DNA from: Trichosphaerium sp. ATCC 40318
Taxonomy: Eukaryota; Discosea; Flabellinia; Trichosidae
DNA length: 29,768 bases
NCBI GenBank assembly: GCA_038496445.1
Contig: JALMLS010000335.1
Location: 1-29,768, forward strand
Reading direction: 5' to 3'
In this document: piece after piece, positions 1 to 12,352 of the stretch
Layout: every line of letters begins with the position of its first letter
Numbering within the stretch: the stretch's first letter is position 1
Position numbers and translations under genes: made by a program
The notes under the pieces: model-generated
Told to the model about the DNA's origin: nothing
Database searches by the model: none
The model's input: only the letters and a program-made list of their open reading frames with translations

Positions 1-906
1 TTAACAGAAAGTGTGCTATTCGCCAGTGTGATTAGAGGTTGCTAAAAAATAGTTAGGCTGTAATGAATTAGTTTGTTCAATGCAATTACCTATTATTTGT
101 GATGGAGCCACATTGGTCCATTTGACGTTTTTTTATCATAAGAGAGTGTCCGCTTGCAGAGGTTAAAGAATCACCTTCAAAAGTACTTTCGTCAATAGTG
201 ACAGAACTTGAAAATGAAGTCACTACAGTGACGTAAGCGAATGAGTAATATACAAAACGAAAACAATGCAATCACGTGCGTTCTTTTGAACCGACATCTG
301 TAAAGTCACTATTGCTTATGTACGCTTCAGTATCTTTTAATACAATACCCCCAGCAAATCCGTCAATGACAACAGTTGCAGAAGGGCTACCATGAATAAA
401 CTTGTAACTTTTAGTGGGCTGTACTTCGCTTAGTGCCGTACCATACAAATAGAGCTGCAATTAGGTTTGGATCGTGTTACGTTGTCCCAATCGTTTCTGA
501 GCACGTGTAAGATACCTCTTGCCGTAGTGTTCCACATGGTGGGACTAGACACTTCTGGATAAGTACCACCTTGGTAAACTGTTAAAAGGCATCGAATAAA
601 CCGAAAACAACGTTTTGAGTAGGAAAAAGAGAATACCTTGGTAACAAACGTTACAAGCGGACTGAGCGCCTCCTTGACATCTTATATCGCTTGTTTTATT
701 TGATATTGGTTCCATAGTAAGGTAAGGTGCTTGTTTTGTTCCATTTCCCTTTATTAATACTGTAAGAATGCATGTAGTGCGTGGGGACGTACTAGAGTGT
801 CATTTCCTGTTGTAGCGATAAAGAAATTACACGTGATAGGGATTGATAAATCTTTGGAGAAAACGCTAGCTACTACGGCGAATAAAATTACTACGACAAG
901 CTTCAT
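1..906 (-). CDS. Secreted parallel beta-helix protein, 3' end off window
   Basis: Minus-strand gene, inferred exons 906-793, 748-637, 578-481, 454-292, 222-90 and 15-1. The start at 906 gives a clear signal peptide (MKLVVVILFAVVASVFS), so the product is secreted or surface-exposed. The mature start (ATTGNDTL, then GNGTKQAPY across the first intron) is the usual opening of pectate-lyase-like beta-helix proteins, and repeated short hydrophobic strands follow (ATVVIDGF, GGIVLKDT, AYISNSDF, SSVTIDESTF, LTSASGHSL). That is a fold-level call from pattern; no catalytic motif is visible and no substrate can be named. The intron at 455-480 would be only 26 nt; an alternative 24-nt intron nearby is also in phase, so this junction is uncertain. 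The last small exon at the left edge is also tentative. The C-terminus is missing. Confidence 0.6.
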
Positions 907-1091
907 TGGTACTGGTTTTGATAAGAATGTGTTCTTGAGTGTTTGGGCACTGATTCACAATATTCTCAAACGTTTACGTGCGTTCTTGTGTTAGCAAAGA
1001 TTTCCCAAAAATACACTTTAAACACACGATGTAACATTGCAGACGGGAAAGTATTGGCACATTTGCGCTTCATTAATTTCTCGTTTATGAA

Positions 1092-1176
1092 TATGAATTT
1101 ACGCTCTCATGACGAGGGTAGGTACTGATATTGTGCACAGTATTAACAGTACCTACCCTTGATTCATATCATTAGT
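1092..1176. repeat. Inverted repeat, hairpin-forming
   Basis: GGGTAGGTACTG at 1116-1127 is repeated as its exact reverse complement at 1147-1158, leaving a 19-nt loop. An outer pair, ATATGAAT on the left and ATTCATAT on the right (about 1168), extends the symmetry. It could form a hairpin or cruciform, or be a tiny MITE remnant. No target-site duplication is evident. Confidence 0.7.
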
Positions 1177-1335
1177 GAAGCCGACCTGGAGTCTCAAAGG
1201 CTTGACCATATAGCATCCACATAAAAACACGTGTAGTCGCAATCATTGTAAACATGCCTTTGCCCCTTTAGATGAAACCCCTTTTTCTTAGTGTTCTTTG
1301 CACTAATATATTTTGCGCCAATAAGTGCTTTAATG

Positions 1336-1530
1336 CCTTTCATCAATTACCGAAGTGTGACTGAGGTCAATGGTGTGAACGCCAGCAAGCAATTTGACCT
1401 TCATCAGTTGCCGAAGTGCAACTGATGTCAATAGTATGAACTCCCTTGAGTGGTTTGACACCTTCATCAGCTACTGAAGTGCCACAGAGGTGGATTATGA
1501 ACGCCATGTAATAAGATAATGATAGGTTTG
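1336..1530. repeat. Three imperfect tandem copies of a ~62-bp unit
   Basis: Copies start at about 1336, 1398 and 1461. Each opens with CC(T)TTCATCA, continues with a GAAGTG core, a GTCAAT-like segment and TATGAAC or TGTGAAC, and closes near TTTGA. Copies differ at many positions, so the array is old. No coding frame runs through it. Confidence 0.7.
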
Positions 1531-1840
1531 ACAAGCGTTAAACCGCGATTTGGTTGTTTGACGTAAGATGTGCGTTATTATCTCTGTAGGTAGCCGCAGT
1601 AGACGTGTACTGGTGGCGATTTTACAACGTTTTGAGGAAGAAAGCATACTACTATTTGTCTTAAACCGGCTGTGATGGACTAGCAACGTACATAGCTTAA
1701 ACACTGTGAATTAAGATCAAGGATTTACGTCACGTGATATAGCGTCATACAAAGAAAAGTAGTTTAAGAACAATGTTTTGTAATTAAATCAGCAAAAGTT
1801 TTATTTGAAGAACTTCACTAGCAACCTTTCTTTCTACGCT

Positions 1841-3701
1841 CTATTTTTTTGCAATACCTCCCTTTTTCATTGGCATGTATCTAAATAATCGTAAGTACAA
1901 AATAATGGCAAGAAATTTTAAGGCCAAAGCAAACAAGTTTTTTTCTTTCAAAAAAGTAAGTACTTTTTGGCTTCGTGGAGTTGTCTTTCCAACCTAAAAC
2001 AATGTAACGTAAGAACCAGTCACTAACGGAAAAAAAGGCAAATAACGTACCACCACACATTTCCTTTGCCAGGACCAGCATGTTTCTTCGCTTCTTCCAA
2101 AGCAGCCTTGAAAAACGATTAGAATTTACCTTCGATTATCTGCATCTTACCTCAGCTTCGGCATATTTTCTTTGACATTCGTCAAGAGACGAGTCAGCGG
2201 CCTCACGTGCTACAGCGGCGGCCTCAGCAGCAGCTTCAGCCTCAGCACGGGCAGAAGCAGCATCTGCTGCATCTTTCACAGCGGCAGCATGGTCTTTGTC
2301 AGCTTCTTCACGTTGACATTTTGCAGCAGCGTGAGACTCGTCTGCTTCCTTTTGTGCCTTTTCTACGGAATGTTATTTAGAAAAAAAAAAGACAAACTCT
2401 TTGCGGGTACCTGCTTTACGGGTTGCTGCTTCAGTGGTGATTTTAGCAGTGCGAAGAGGAAGTGGATCCTCTGAAATAAAAAGTAAGAATTGTTGAAGAA
2501 AAGCAAATTTTTTGGGTTTTATGTTCACGTGCTAACCTGCAAGATGTTGAGCGAGTTCAGCCTTTGCTTTGTTTCGTGTAACTACACCTCCTTCTTCACT
2601 CTGAAATTATTAATATTGGTACAGAGGGATAAAACGACGTGGTACCTTTTTCTTCAAAAGCTCAGTTTTGTCACTGTATGCCTTTTCTAGTGCGTGGAGA
2701 TCAGCAAGGGCTGCTCTGAGTTCATCAGCAGCAGCTTTAGCTTCTGCGGCCTTTGACGACGCAACGTCTTCCTTTGCCTACCACGTTGTCAATAAAAAGG
2801 ATGTCACTCTCTTTTTTCGAAGTACCTTTGCTTCAATGGCTGACTTTTCAGCAGCTTCTTTCGATATCTTAGCAGCTTCATCTCTTGCTTTTGCTTCTCT
2901 AGCAGTTGAAGAAGCTTCATTATCAGCCTTGCGAGCTGAATCAGCGGCAGAAATGGCCTCTTTAAGAGCGGCTTGAACGCTTTCCAACAACTCTGCGCAT
3001 TTCTTGACTTCTTCCGCATCACCCTTATAAATCATTAATTCATAACGCCTCTTTACGCTAAAGCGAAGATATCTAAATAATCTCACCTGAGGTTTGGACA
3101 AGAAGTCGTTAATACGCTTTCCAAATTTCCATAAGCAATACTCTAATAGAGCGATACGCTTATTGAAATCAAGATCAGTTTCCTTAAGTTGAGCTCTAAA
3201 GACACGTGATTAAATTAAAAAAAAAACAACGTAAAGAAAAAGTAAAAAACATACCTCATTTCTTTCACTGTTTTTGTTTCAGCAATAGCCTCCAAGAAGC
3301 GATGAGCTCCAAACTATTTTGAGAAATCAAAAAAAACAAGCTATAAACAACTGTAGATGCTAGTACTTCATCAAGATCGCATCCTTCTTCTGCTTTATCC
3401 AAATCCAACTCAACGAACTAATAGTTACTATTAGAGATCAAATCGCTCCCAAAACACAATACGTACCTTTGCGCACCAGTTCCATACATCCTCAGCTCTA
3501 TCTATTACCAAAAAGTTAGTGCTGAGTTTTAGTTGTTAAAACTATGTTTAAACGCTTACCACCAGCTTCGTCCCAGTAGGCGTTTAAGAATCTAGCGAAA
3601 AGCTGTTAGCAGTTACAAGGATTTATAGAACAGTGTATTTACGCCTTAGCTTGCTCGGAATACTTCTTTGATGCGAAATCTGACCACTTGTAATGTTCCA
3701 T
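1841..3701 (-). CDS. Actin-bundling-like (34-kDa type) protein with Ala-rich coiled coil
   Basis: Minus-strand gene of 14 exons: 3701-3643, 3591-3560, 3501-3467, 3417-3367, 3313-3255, 3195-3087, 3023-2826, 2777-2646, 2600-2537, 2470-2411, 2362-2151, 2106-2051, 1993-1964, 1880-1841. They total 1137 nt (378 aa) with all phases matching. Residues 1-~125 contain KAFLNAYWDEAG, an EDVWNWCAKFVELD segment, HRFLEAI and LDFNKRIALLEYCLWKFG. This layout recalls the 34-kDa calcium-regulated actin-bundling proteins of Dictyostelium and other protists, which cross-link F-actin in the cortex. From about residue 130 to 355 the chain is almost entirely Ala, Glu, Lys and Asp with heptad-like spacing, a long coiled coil. 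The end (MPMKKGGIAKK) is basic. The homology call is from memory of the family pattern; a clear EF-hand loop is not visible. An unrelated coiled-coil protein remains possible. Confidence 0.65.
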
Positions 3702-4233
3702 TTGTGAGGAGTGTTTTATGGACAAGGGTCAATGTGAATGTGATTGATCAAGTTGACGTAAAGTGATCATGTATAATTGAACAAAGCGTTGTTTTTTGGC
3801 GCTTGCTTGGTAACACAAGGTCACGTGCATACATTAATTGCAAATTCTCTATTGTTTCACGCAGATTTGTCACCACAACAACGTTGAGTACTTGTTTTCG
3901 ATATACATGAAGTCCATTTGCTCAACACAGCGTTTTGAAGAAGTCAATAGTTGTCAAGTTTCTTTTGCCTGTATTTTCCGTATCTGGTTGCTTATTTTTG
4001 TTTTGCTATCCGCAAAAGGCTTATCCAGTTACATTATCGCTCGAATACATATGAAAAATTCAGATTGCGGATAGGTTACTCAAAAAAACTGACTACAACA
4101 CCAATTTAGCAAAAATCTTCTCACCCAACATCAAAAGCCAAAGAACTCGCCGGAAAACTGATATTTTAATTTACGTAAATCTGCTAGTACAAATCTCGAC
4201 AAAGTACGCTTACTATACGGCAATACACGCGAA
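3702..4233. promoter_or_regulatory. Divergent intergenic region between actin-bundling-like and helicase genes
   Basis: This 532-bp spacer separates two genes that start in opposite directions, so it must hold both promoters. It contains one CACGTG palindrome at 3822. No TATA-like element could be assigned with confidence and no gene is supported. A 78-codon frame at 3838-4074 lacks an ATG and any family resemblance. Confidence 0.45.
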
Positions 4234-7200
4234 ATGAGCTCGTACGGGTACGTAATTTCCGTTTTGTAACCAAAAAAAACCGTTTGAAGCATTCCATAGT
4301 TGTTTAACGCATAAACAAGCGGTTGGCGCGATGACAGACCTTATAACGGTAGAAGAGAAAACCAAAGCAACGGAAGAGGTCGTGGGCATCGTGGTAGCTC
4401 CAACAGGCGCTATAACAACGACAACTATAATAGATACAATAACAGGCACTCAAACGAAAGAAGCAACTACAATCAAGGTAGTACAGAATTTTCTTTATTT
4501 TATGTTGTTAATTAGCATTTAATACGGTATACTACGCCAGTCTAACCAATGAGGTTGTGTTTTTGATGAGTTGTACAAAAGTAGGAAAATACAAACTAAA
4601 CAGTCCGTCTAGGCAATTCATCCTACGATCAAGACCGATACTCAAACCGTGGTGGGAGCAATAATTACTATCGAAATGACCGTTCAAACTATGACAGAGA
4701 TACAAGGAGTGATCACAGACGAGATTACAGATCAAATCAGAGTGAGCATAATAATCAACGTTATCAAGATAGAGGTGGACGTTATGGAGGTTATAATAGT
4801 CGAGATAGAGGTAATAAACGACGTGGTAGAGGTAACGGAGATACAGAAGGGTACAGGTATTAATATCAAGCATGAGGCTTACCAACGAATGCATTGACAT
4901 GCTTTTTTTTCTTTCATATCAAAATCCAGAAAATGGAATACTCACAAGGTTAGTTATGGTAATCGTGATCAACGTGATCCTTGGTCAAACTCATCAAACT
5001 TACGTAATGGTTTGAGAAAAGATGGTCAATCCCAGAGGCCATTACCTAGGAACGTGAGTCTACAGGATTGTTTTTGAAACTACTTTTAAAGGTGATTTTA
5101 GGTGACACATGTTGTTCCTTCAAATCCACGCAGAAGAGATAAGGTTGAGTCAGCTGGTGAGCGTGGTGAAGTTCTAAAATTAAGGTTACATGATGGTCTT
5201 ATAAGAAGTAAAAAGGAGCCAAAGAGAGTGCTAACCTTTGATCTACGTGATGTAGCTAAAGGAAGCGAAAACCTTAGGTTATGTTATTTTTGTATTCTGA
5301 ACGAATCGCAACTAACGCTTCGCTATAGGAAAGGAGACTTGGTTACTTTTGATGTGGTCCGTTCTTATTCAGAATTACGTGCTATCAATGTCTCTCTTGA
5401 GGCAACCATGTCTTTCTTGGGTAGTAGCAAAAAGACAGAGAAGGTGGAACCGAAGAAAGAGCCAGAACCTAGTTTACCAGATTTTGACATGATGCCGAGT
5501 TATTTGCGTCCAAAGACAAAGAAAACTCAAGCGACTTTGCCAGTACGGGTGTAACATTAGTATTATAGCCTATCTAAGCTTGCTTCTTTCCCAATTAAGG
5601 TTGTTGCTTCAAAAAAATCTGAAAAGAAGAGCTCTCCGCGCTCACACGTGCCTCTTACAGGCTCGAACGCAAGACGGTACTTAAATATTCTCTGCAACTT
5701 AACTTCGGATTTTCTTCGTTGCTGCGTAATTATTTGTAACGTTTCTCATTTATTGTACTAGATATATGGGTGTTGTAAAGAATATGAGAGGAGCAGTTGG
5801 GTTTATCGCACCAGAAGATATTTCTGCTCATCCTAAAATGACAAACTCATTGCTTTTCCCTATGCGCCAAGTACTTGGCAATGTTTCTCTTCAAAAAGGA
5901 GATAAAGTATCATTTAATGTTGTACCAGATCCCAAAGACCCTGAAAAGATTATTGCATCCCAAGTGAAGCAACTCAGTAACAACGCAGCTGATTATGAAG
6001 GAAATTTGGTAAGAGAAGGTCATACTAATATTCTTTGAGAGCTCACGAAACTACACAATAATATTGATTGTCAACTCCCTCTTACATGTTTGCCTATAGG
6101 CCCAAGGGCTTGACTTCACTGATAAACGAGTTATAAAAAGATTTTTGGGTAAATTCATTAATGGTGATGTCACAGATCTTTTAGTTCATCGTGAGCAACT
6201 ACAAGACTTAGTAAACATGAAAGGTAAAGAAGCTACATTTCACTGAATGTCGTAACAAACCATTTCCTTACACTCTTGTAGAACTACCATTCTCAGTAAC
6301 GCCGCTCTTATTAAGTGTAATAGCTCACAATGAGCTTGTTTCAAATCCAAGAGCTGATGCTCTATACAGAAACGTCTTAACTTCAAACTTTGTTAAGAAC
6401 CCACATAATCTTAATAGTTTTATACTCAAACTTGTAAATACACACTCACCAACACCAGACCAAGTACGATAAAATCCTTATTATGTATTTATTATTTCGC
6501 TGCTTGCCTTGTCAAGTTATGTAGACAATGGCTTTTACTTTATTGATCTTGTCGTAACACGAGTTTTTTAGATTCAGAGTTTTAATCACATTTTGACACT
6601 CATTGAAAATTTATGCGAAAGGTTCCCTTCAAACCTTCATAATTTACCTCTTGAACAATTAGCTATTGTTCCTGATACTTTGGATAAGTTTGGAGCAAAT
6701 ATAAAGAGTAAAGTAGAGGGCATACTGCAGTTCCGTGATAGGCTTAACAAAGCAACATATAAGGCCCAAAAAGAAAGTTCACAAGTACAAACAACTCTTG
6801 ATGAAGGTGACTTTAGAACGATGGATATTTTCCCAACACTCGAAGAAATACTTTCTGACACATCAAGAAATCTCTCAGAGAGGGCACGTGATATTTTTCT
6901 TTCGTAGAAGACTTATCTAACCAATCGTTAGGTGAAAAGAAATGTTACTCGAGGAAAATGGAAGAATGTTATGGAGTATCTTGATACACATTTTCGCCTT
7001 CTTCGGGAAGATTGCATTGCTTCTATACGCCAAGGTATACGTGCATACAAACAACAAAAGATAGACGAGTACGTGGGTTTGAGGAGCTGATTTTAAATTG
7101 AAAAACAAGCACGACTAGTTACATTAACTCTACATTAGATTTGAAATTCAAGTCTACACTGATGTTACCATGGTTGGTCTTATGTGCTCACATAATGGTA

Positions 7201-10200
7201 TTGTATATCGAATACACTTCAATACAGATTCTTCTATTGATTGGAAGCGAACAAACAGGCTAATGTATGGTATGTACTTGCTTGCGAACAAGACGAACTT
7301 TTTTTGTAAACAATGTATTTAGGTTCATTGCTTTGCATTAGCCCTGATGGATTTGATACCTTATTGTGGGCTACTGTAGTTAACAACGATACACAGCTTC
7401 TTGAGAACAAACACCAAGTCGACATAAGATTCTCAGGTACAACAACCGATAAATACACTTTTTGTTAACTTTTCTTTTGTATAGATGGGCTTGAAACTGC
7501 TTTTGATCCTAATGTGACATACACTGTCGTAGAGTCTGTATCAACATATTTTGAAGCATACAAGCATGTTTTACAGGCTCTAAAGAATATTGACATTCGT
7601 ACTTTTCCATTCCAAGATCATATAATTGACTGCAAAGAAACAGTCAGGTATGTTCTAATCTCATTTTATTTTTTTTCTTATTTTTTTCTTCAGTCCACCA
7701 AAATACTTGAGGGAGAGTAAGGCGAATTACGAATTCACAACAGTTTTTGAAAATGGAGGTACAATGTCCTTGAATGTATTACGTCCTTGGCCAAATACCA
7801 TTAGAACGACGATGGATGATAGTCAGGTACTTTTTTTTCATCCTTGATAAATTCTCACCAATAATCATTAGTTAACCTCTCTACGGTGTGCACTTACAAA
7901 AGAGCTATCGGTTATACAAGGACCACCTGGAACTGGTAAAACATTTGTAGGCCTAAAGGTCATGCGTAGTTTATTAGAGAACGACAGTCATCGCCCAAAT
8001 GCGCCCATGTTAATTATTTGTTATACTAATCATGCCCTTGATCAATTCCTTGAAGGTATCGTATTTCTGTCGCTTACATCTTGATTTTAAGTGATTCAAA
8101 AGGTATATTGGAGTTTGAAGAAAGTGTTGTAAGAATAGGTGGTAGATCAAAGAGCGAAAAGCTTGCCGAAAAGAATTTAAAGGTTTGCCAACAAACTATT
8201 AATGACTAAAACTGAACTGTTTGTTAGTTTCTCATGACAAAAAGTAATTGTGGTAAAGAACATTACCGTCAAAGAAAGAAAATATATGAGAGAATGGGAT
8301 CTCTAGAAGAAGAGATAACAGAATTATTTGAGAACCTATCAGACATGTACATACCTCACGAGGAGTTTGATAAGGTAAGCATACCTTATTCATTCAAAAA
8401 AATTCAACTCACATGTTCATTTCAAGGTTGCTCAGAGCCATCAAGTAGTAAGTTTATTTTCACGTGGAGGTCAACCTGAAGTTGTAATTGATAAATGGCT
8501 TGGCATGCTTCCAGATGAGATACAAGTATGTCTGCTTTGTTTAAAAAACCGTCCTTTGTTTCAAAACATCGAGTTTTACTCAGTAGTTATATCTTATCAT
8601 CATTAACATACCTTGAAGCTACCTTCAGATGATTCAAATTCCTCACAGCAATTTAATAAGGAATCAAACTCGAATCAACCTACAAAACAGGCAGCAAAAC
8701 CATCATCAGCAGAATTCGATGAAGAAGACTTACAAAGAATGAGAAACGATAGAATGATCGATATTGATGATAAAAAAGCTTCTACAATGCTTGAACTTGA
8801 TTCTAAATCTTTTAAAGCTCTTGCAGAAGATGTACCAGACAGTTTAAAACATACTGAGGACGTTTGGAACATATCTCGCAAAGATCGCGCCAAGTTGTAT
8901 TTTTATTGGCTTCATGAATATCGTGAACTCCTACAACGTAAATTAGCTTTGCTAAGTAAGAAATACGATCAAACAACAAAACAGAGACAGCTACTAGTTG
9001 AACAACAGCAGGTACAAACCATCAAAAGTACTATTAATTTTATCCGAAAAAACTGAGAATTCTGTTTTGGCGTGTCACGTTTTACTAGTTTGTTTTTGTA
9101 ATTGTTCTTCTAGATCGCCGTATTACAAGAAGCCAAGGTTATTGGTATGACCACAACTGGTGTAGCAAAATTCCAGAGGCTTGTACAAGGTATAAACGCT
9201 AAACCATTTCCAACAGTATGTTAATGACCTCACTGTTTTTAGCTCTGGGAACTTGTGTTATTATAGTAGAAGAAGCAGCTGAAGTTCTAGAAGCTCACAT
9301 AGTTACAGCTCTTTCTCCTGCATGCCAACACTTGATACTGGTACGTCTTTACACACCTCATCTCCTAAACCTTTTTGTTACTAATGTTGAACTAGATTGG
9401 AGATCACGAACAGTTAAGACCTGGTACAAACGTTTATGATCTCTCTAGACGTTATGACCTAGATGTATCATTGTTTGAGAGGTTGGTGAACAATAACGTT
9501 GAACATACTACTCTTGGAAGACAACGTCGTATGAGGCCTGAAGTATCACAACTTTTAAAGCCTATTTATCCTCATCTGACAAATCATCCTTATGTTGAAT
9601 CATACCCAAGTGTAAGTTTGCAAACTTATTCCTACAACATAATATTCTTTGCAACCAGCACAGTTTTTCTTTGTGTTGCGGCTTTGATCCACAATTTTTT
9701 TGTGAATTTTTACAAAAGAATTCAATTGATTCAAATTCTATGTGTCATTTCACCTAATTTCAATTTTAACCTCTTTCTAGATCAAGGGCGTTTCAGAAAA
9801 TGTTTATTTTATTACTCACAACCAACACGAGTCTGGAGATCCAAAAGGAACTTCAAAGGTGATCTATTATTAGTAATACAAAACCATGTACTAATTGTTT
9901 TACAACTTAGTGCAATACTCACGAAGCAAAATTTTTGGCTAGACTTACTCGCTATTTAATATACCAAGGCTATAAGCCAGAGCAGGTAACTCAAAATAAA
10001 ATACCCACAAGCTAGCTTATGTGATGTCTAGATAACAGTACTTACAGCATATGCTGGTCAAACAAGACTACTCCGAACAGAACTCAAGTACGATTCTCAG
10101 TTTGCCAAAAAAACACTTTCCAAAGGTTGAAACATTGTATCTGACTGCCTCCTCAACTTATAAAGATTGCAATGATGGATCTTTTTCTTTCTATTTTTAT

Positions 10201-11318
10201 TGTCGGTAACACTAGTATTAGAGCAATGGAAATACCTGATGTTTATGTAACTTCTGTTGATAACTACCAAGGTGAAGAGAATGATATTATTCTTTTGTCT
10301 CTTGTTAGATCAAACAAGAAGGGTATCATTGGGTTCTTGAGTGCTAGTAACCGTCTATGCGTTGCTTTATCACGCGCTAGACAAGGTATGTATGTCATTG
10401 GAGATGGAGAAATGCTACAACAGTTCAATAAGCTATGGGGAACAATTGTATCAATATTAAAAAAAGTACGAAAAAAGAACGTTTCACGTGTTTCAGCGTT
10501 ATTTGGCTTATCAGTTTTTAATTTAGGATAATAAATATGGGCCATGTCTTACACTCAAATGTCAAAAACATCCAAAGACCATGACAAAAGTATCTTGTGC
10601 CTCAGACTTTGAAGTATGATTTTTTTTTAATACATCTTTTTTTTCTTCTTTTGCTCTTTGTTTTGACTTTCTTCTTTAGAATGTAAAGGATGGTGGTTGT
10701 TCTTTAAAATGTGCAGCAACCCTCGATTGTGGTCATGTTTGTTCATTATTTTGTCATCCAGTACCTCACTCTGAAGTACTATGTCATAAACCTTGCCAAC
10801 GCTCTTGTGAAGTTTGTAAAGCTCCTTGCCCAAGACGTTGTCATGAATGCACTGAAGGTGTACGTATAACTCTACATCATACTTCTTATTTCGGCTTCAT
10901 CCATTTTGCTGTGATTTGTAACATATTAATGGGTCTATAGTGCGGAGAGTGTGAAGCATTGGTTGAAAAGACTTTGCCGTGTGGTCATGTTAATAGTGTT
11001 TTGTGTTCAGAAGAAGATTTGGAGGCAGTGAAGTGTAGCATAAACTTAAAAATAACCTTTAAGGATTGCGGTCACACAACCACAATGAGATGTGGTACAA
11101 AATCACCTAAAAAGTGTAACGAGCAAGTATTAGTGAGAGATGTATGTATTTCTAAATTGATTCAAAAAACACTTTTACAGCCAGTATTGTATTTTCCTCT
11201 TTTACTCACATGTTCACAGGGCATTGTTATGGAATATACACCTTGTTGGTTAGCACAGAAGAATGCAAGGAAAAAAGCTAACGCATTGAAAGCAATAGCA
11301 GTTCATAATGATGAATAA
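4234..11318 (+). CDS. Cold-shock-domain / ZNFX1-type SF1 RNA helicase fusion
   Basis: Thirty-two exons: 4234-4247, 4338-4477, 4613-4850, 4930-5053, 5102-5277, 5329-5548, 5600-5676, 5762-6008, 6100-6223, 6282-6463, 6572-6883, 6932-7068, 7139-7269, 7323-7436, 7485-7647, 7694-7826, 7872-8055, 8103-8182, 8228-8374, 8427-8525, 8619-9011, 9114-9189, 9243-9340, 9396-9611, 9781-9858, 9911-9985, 10032-10087, 10216-10465, 10527-10613, 10680-10859, 10941-11141, 11220-11318. Sum 4851 nt, 1616 aa. Residues 1-~170 are RGG, Arg, Asn and Tyr rich. Two cold-shock-like (OB) domains follow, ~190-285 and ~330-410 (RYMGVVKNMRGAVGFIAPED, QKGDKVSFNV). The helicase has GPPGTGKT near residue 861, VEEAAE near 1179, GDHEQLRP near 1205, RQRRMRPE and NRLCVALSRAR. 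Residues ~1430-1585 are rich in Cys/His pairs (CGHVCSLFCHP). ZNFX1 relatives act on RNA in small-RNA silencing and antiviral granules; that role here is inference. The intron at 6884 begins with GC, and the acceptor at 8618 is weak. Confidence 0.85.
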
Positions 11319-12350
11319 AAAATTTGTTCACTATTTTTCTTGTATATATTTTTAACGCTCATCAACAACTTGCTTGCAGCTGCACATCTCCGCCTCAGCA
11401 TCTTCAGAGCATATCGAGAGCATATCAGTTGCAACACCATGTTAGAATCCACTTAAATCCGCATTGAAGCAAAAGCAGAATTGTGCGAGTTTCTTGTTTA
11501 GATCGTTGTTTACAAAGAAAACTCAAACTATTTTCGGCTTTTTGCCTCCCCTCCTAAAACGCATACACAAAAATAGTCGAAGTTAACTCTGCCACGCGTG
11601 TAGATGCCACACAAGCGGAAACGTTTAAGTGGAAGTTGATATTTGCAACTCCACAAACCCTTGTAAATAGGCTACTACTCCTTTTCTAAGCGCAAAATAC
11701 GTATCTGAGGCCTACTAGCTTTAGTTGAGCAACTTGTTAAAGAGCTCTTCCAGTACATTCTAATTCTAAAAATATGGGAATTTCCATGTTTGTGGTACAC
11801 CTTTAACTGCACAACCATCTCAAAGCCTCATACATAATTTATTGTTACAAACCTATTGATGAAATGTTGAAAAAAGTAGGCAGAACTTTCCGTCACCTAC
11901 TCGCCTGAAACTGCTAAAAATGATATTTAAACCTCTTTTATTAACAGGCAACATCAAAACAGTTATGCACAATAAGTACATTATACACAATAAACACAGA
12001 AAATATGTGCCGTGATCTTTTCACAAAAAAGGATTTTGATTGATTATTTAAGGCATCAACACATTTATTCGAATGAATAGGCCAAATCCGCCAAACAGTG
12101 ATTTACTGCTTATCAATGAGGTGATGTGGAAACAAGAATTTATGGAACAATTTTGTTCACATCAAAATAAACAGCCAAAAATAATGATTGTATTCAACAG
12201 CGCAATAGTATGATGTGATTTTTGGCTTTTTATTTACATAAGTTAGATGGGAACAAAACAATGTAAACATTTAATGTGCCCTACAACAAATCAAAAGGGC
12301 TTAACAACGGAGATAAGTACATCAACCCTCAATAAAATTAACAATCTTTG
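11319..12350. other. Gene-free stretch upstream of the relict membrane-protein gene
   Basis: About 1 kb with stops in all frames. AATAAA overlaps the preceding stop codon (11315) and may serve as its poly(A) signal. The only structure seen is an imperfect inverted repeat at about 12165-12236. If the relict gene downstream once had 5' exons here, I cannot recognise them. Confidence 0.5.
12165..12236. repeat. Imperfect inverted repeat around a CAGCCAAAAAT arm
   Basis: AAATAAACAGCCAAAAAT on the left faces ATTTTTGGCTTTTTATTT on the right, about 16 of 18 positions pairing, with a loop of some 35 nt. It lies in non-coding DNA. Function unknown. Confidence 0.6.
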
Positions 12351-12352
12351 GC

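Larger units (their letters stand above)
907..1840. other. Intergenic region with inverted and tandem repeats
   Basis: About 930 bp between two minus-strand genes. It holds an inverted repeat near 1092-1176, three tandem copies of a ~62-bp unit near 1336-1530, and CACGTG palindromes at 1228 and 1731. A minus-strand reading frame at 1495-1704 contains LPTEIITHIL, which resembles the start of an F-box, but it has no clear start or exons around it. I see no convincing gene. Confidence 0.5.

Noticed and set aside
1495..1704. Minus-strand frame with LPTEIITHIL resembling an F-box.
   Set aside because: No ATG start, no neighbouring exons in phase, and its end overlaps tandem repeats. The motif is too short to support a gene.
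3838..4074. 78-aa plus-strand frame in the divergent spacer.
   Set aside because: No ATG, no splice partners and no recognisable domain; expected by chance in AT-rich DNA.
4532..4900. 122-aa minus-strand frame rich in His, Tyr and Leu.
   Set aside because: It is the antisense shadow of the RGG/Tyr/Asn-rich exon of the helicase gene and spans an intron.
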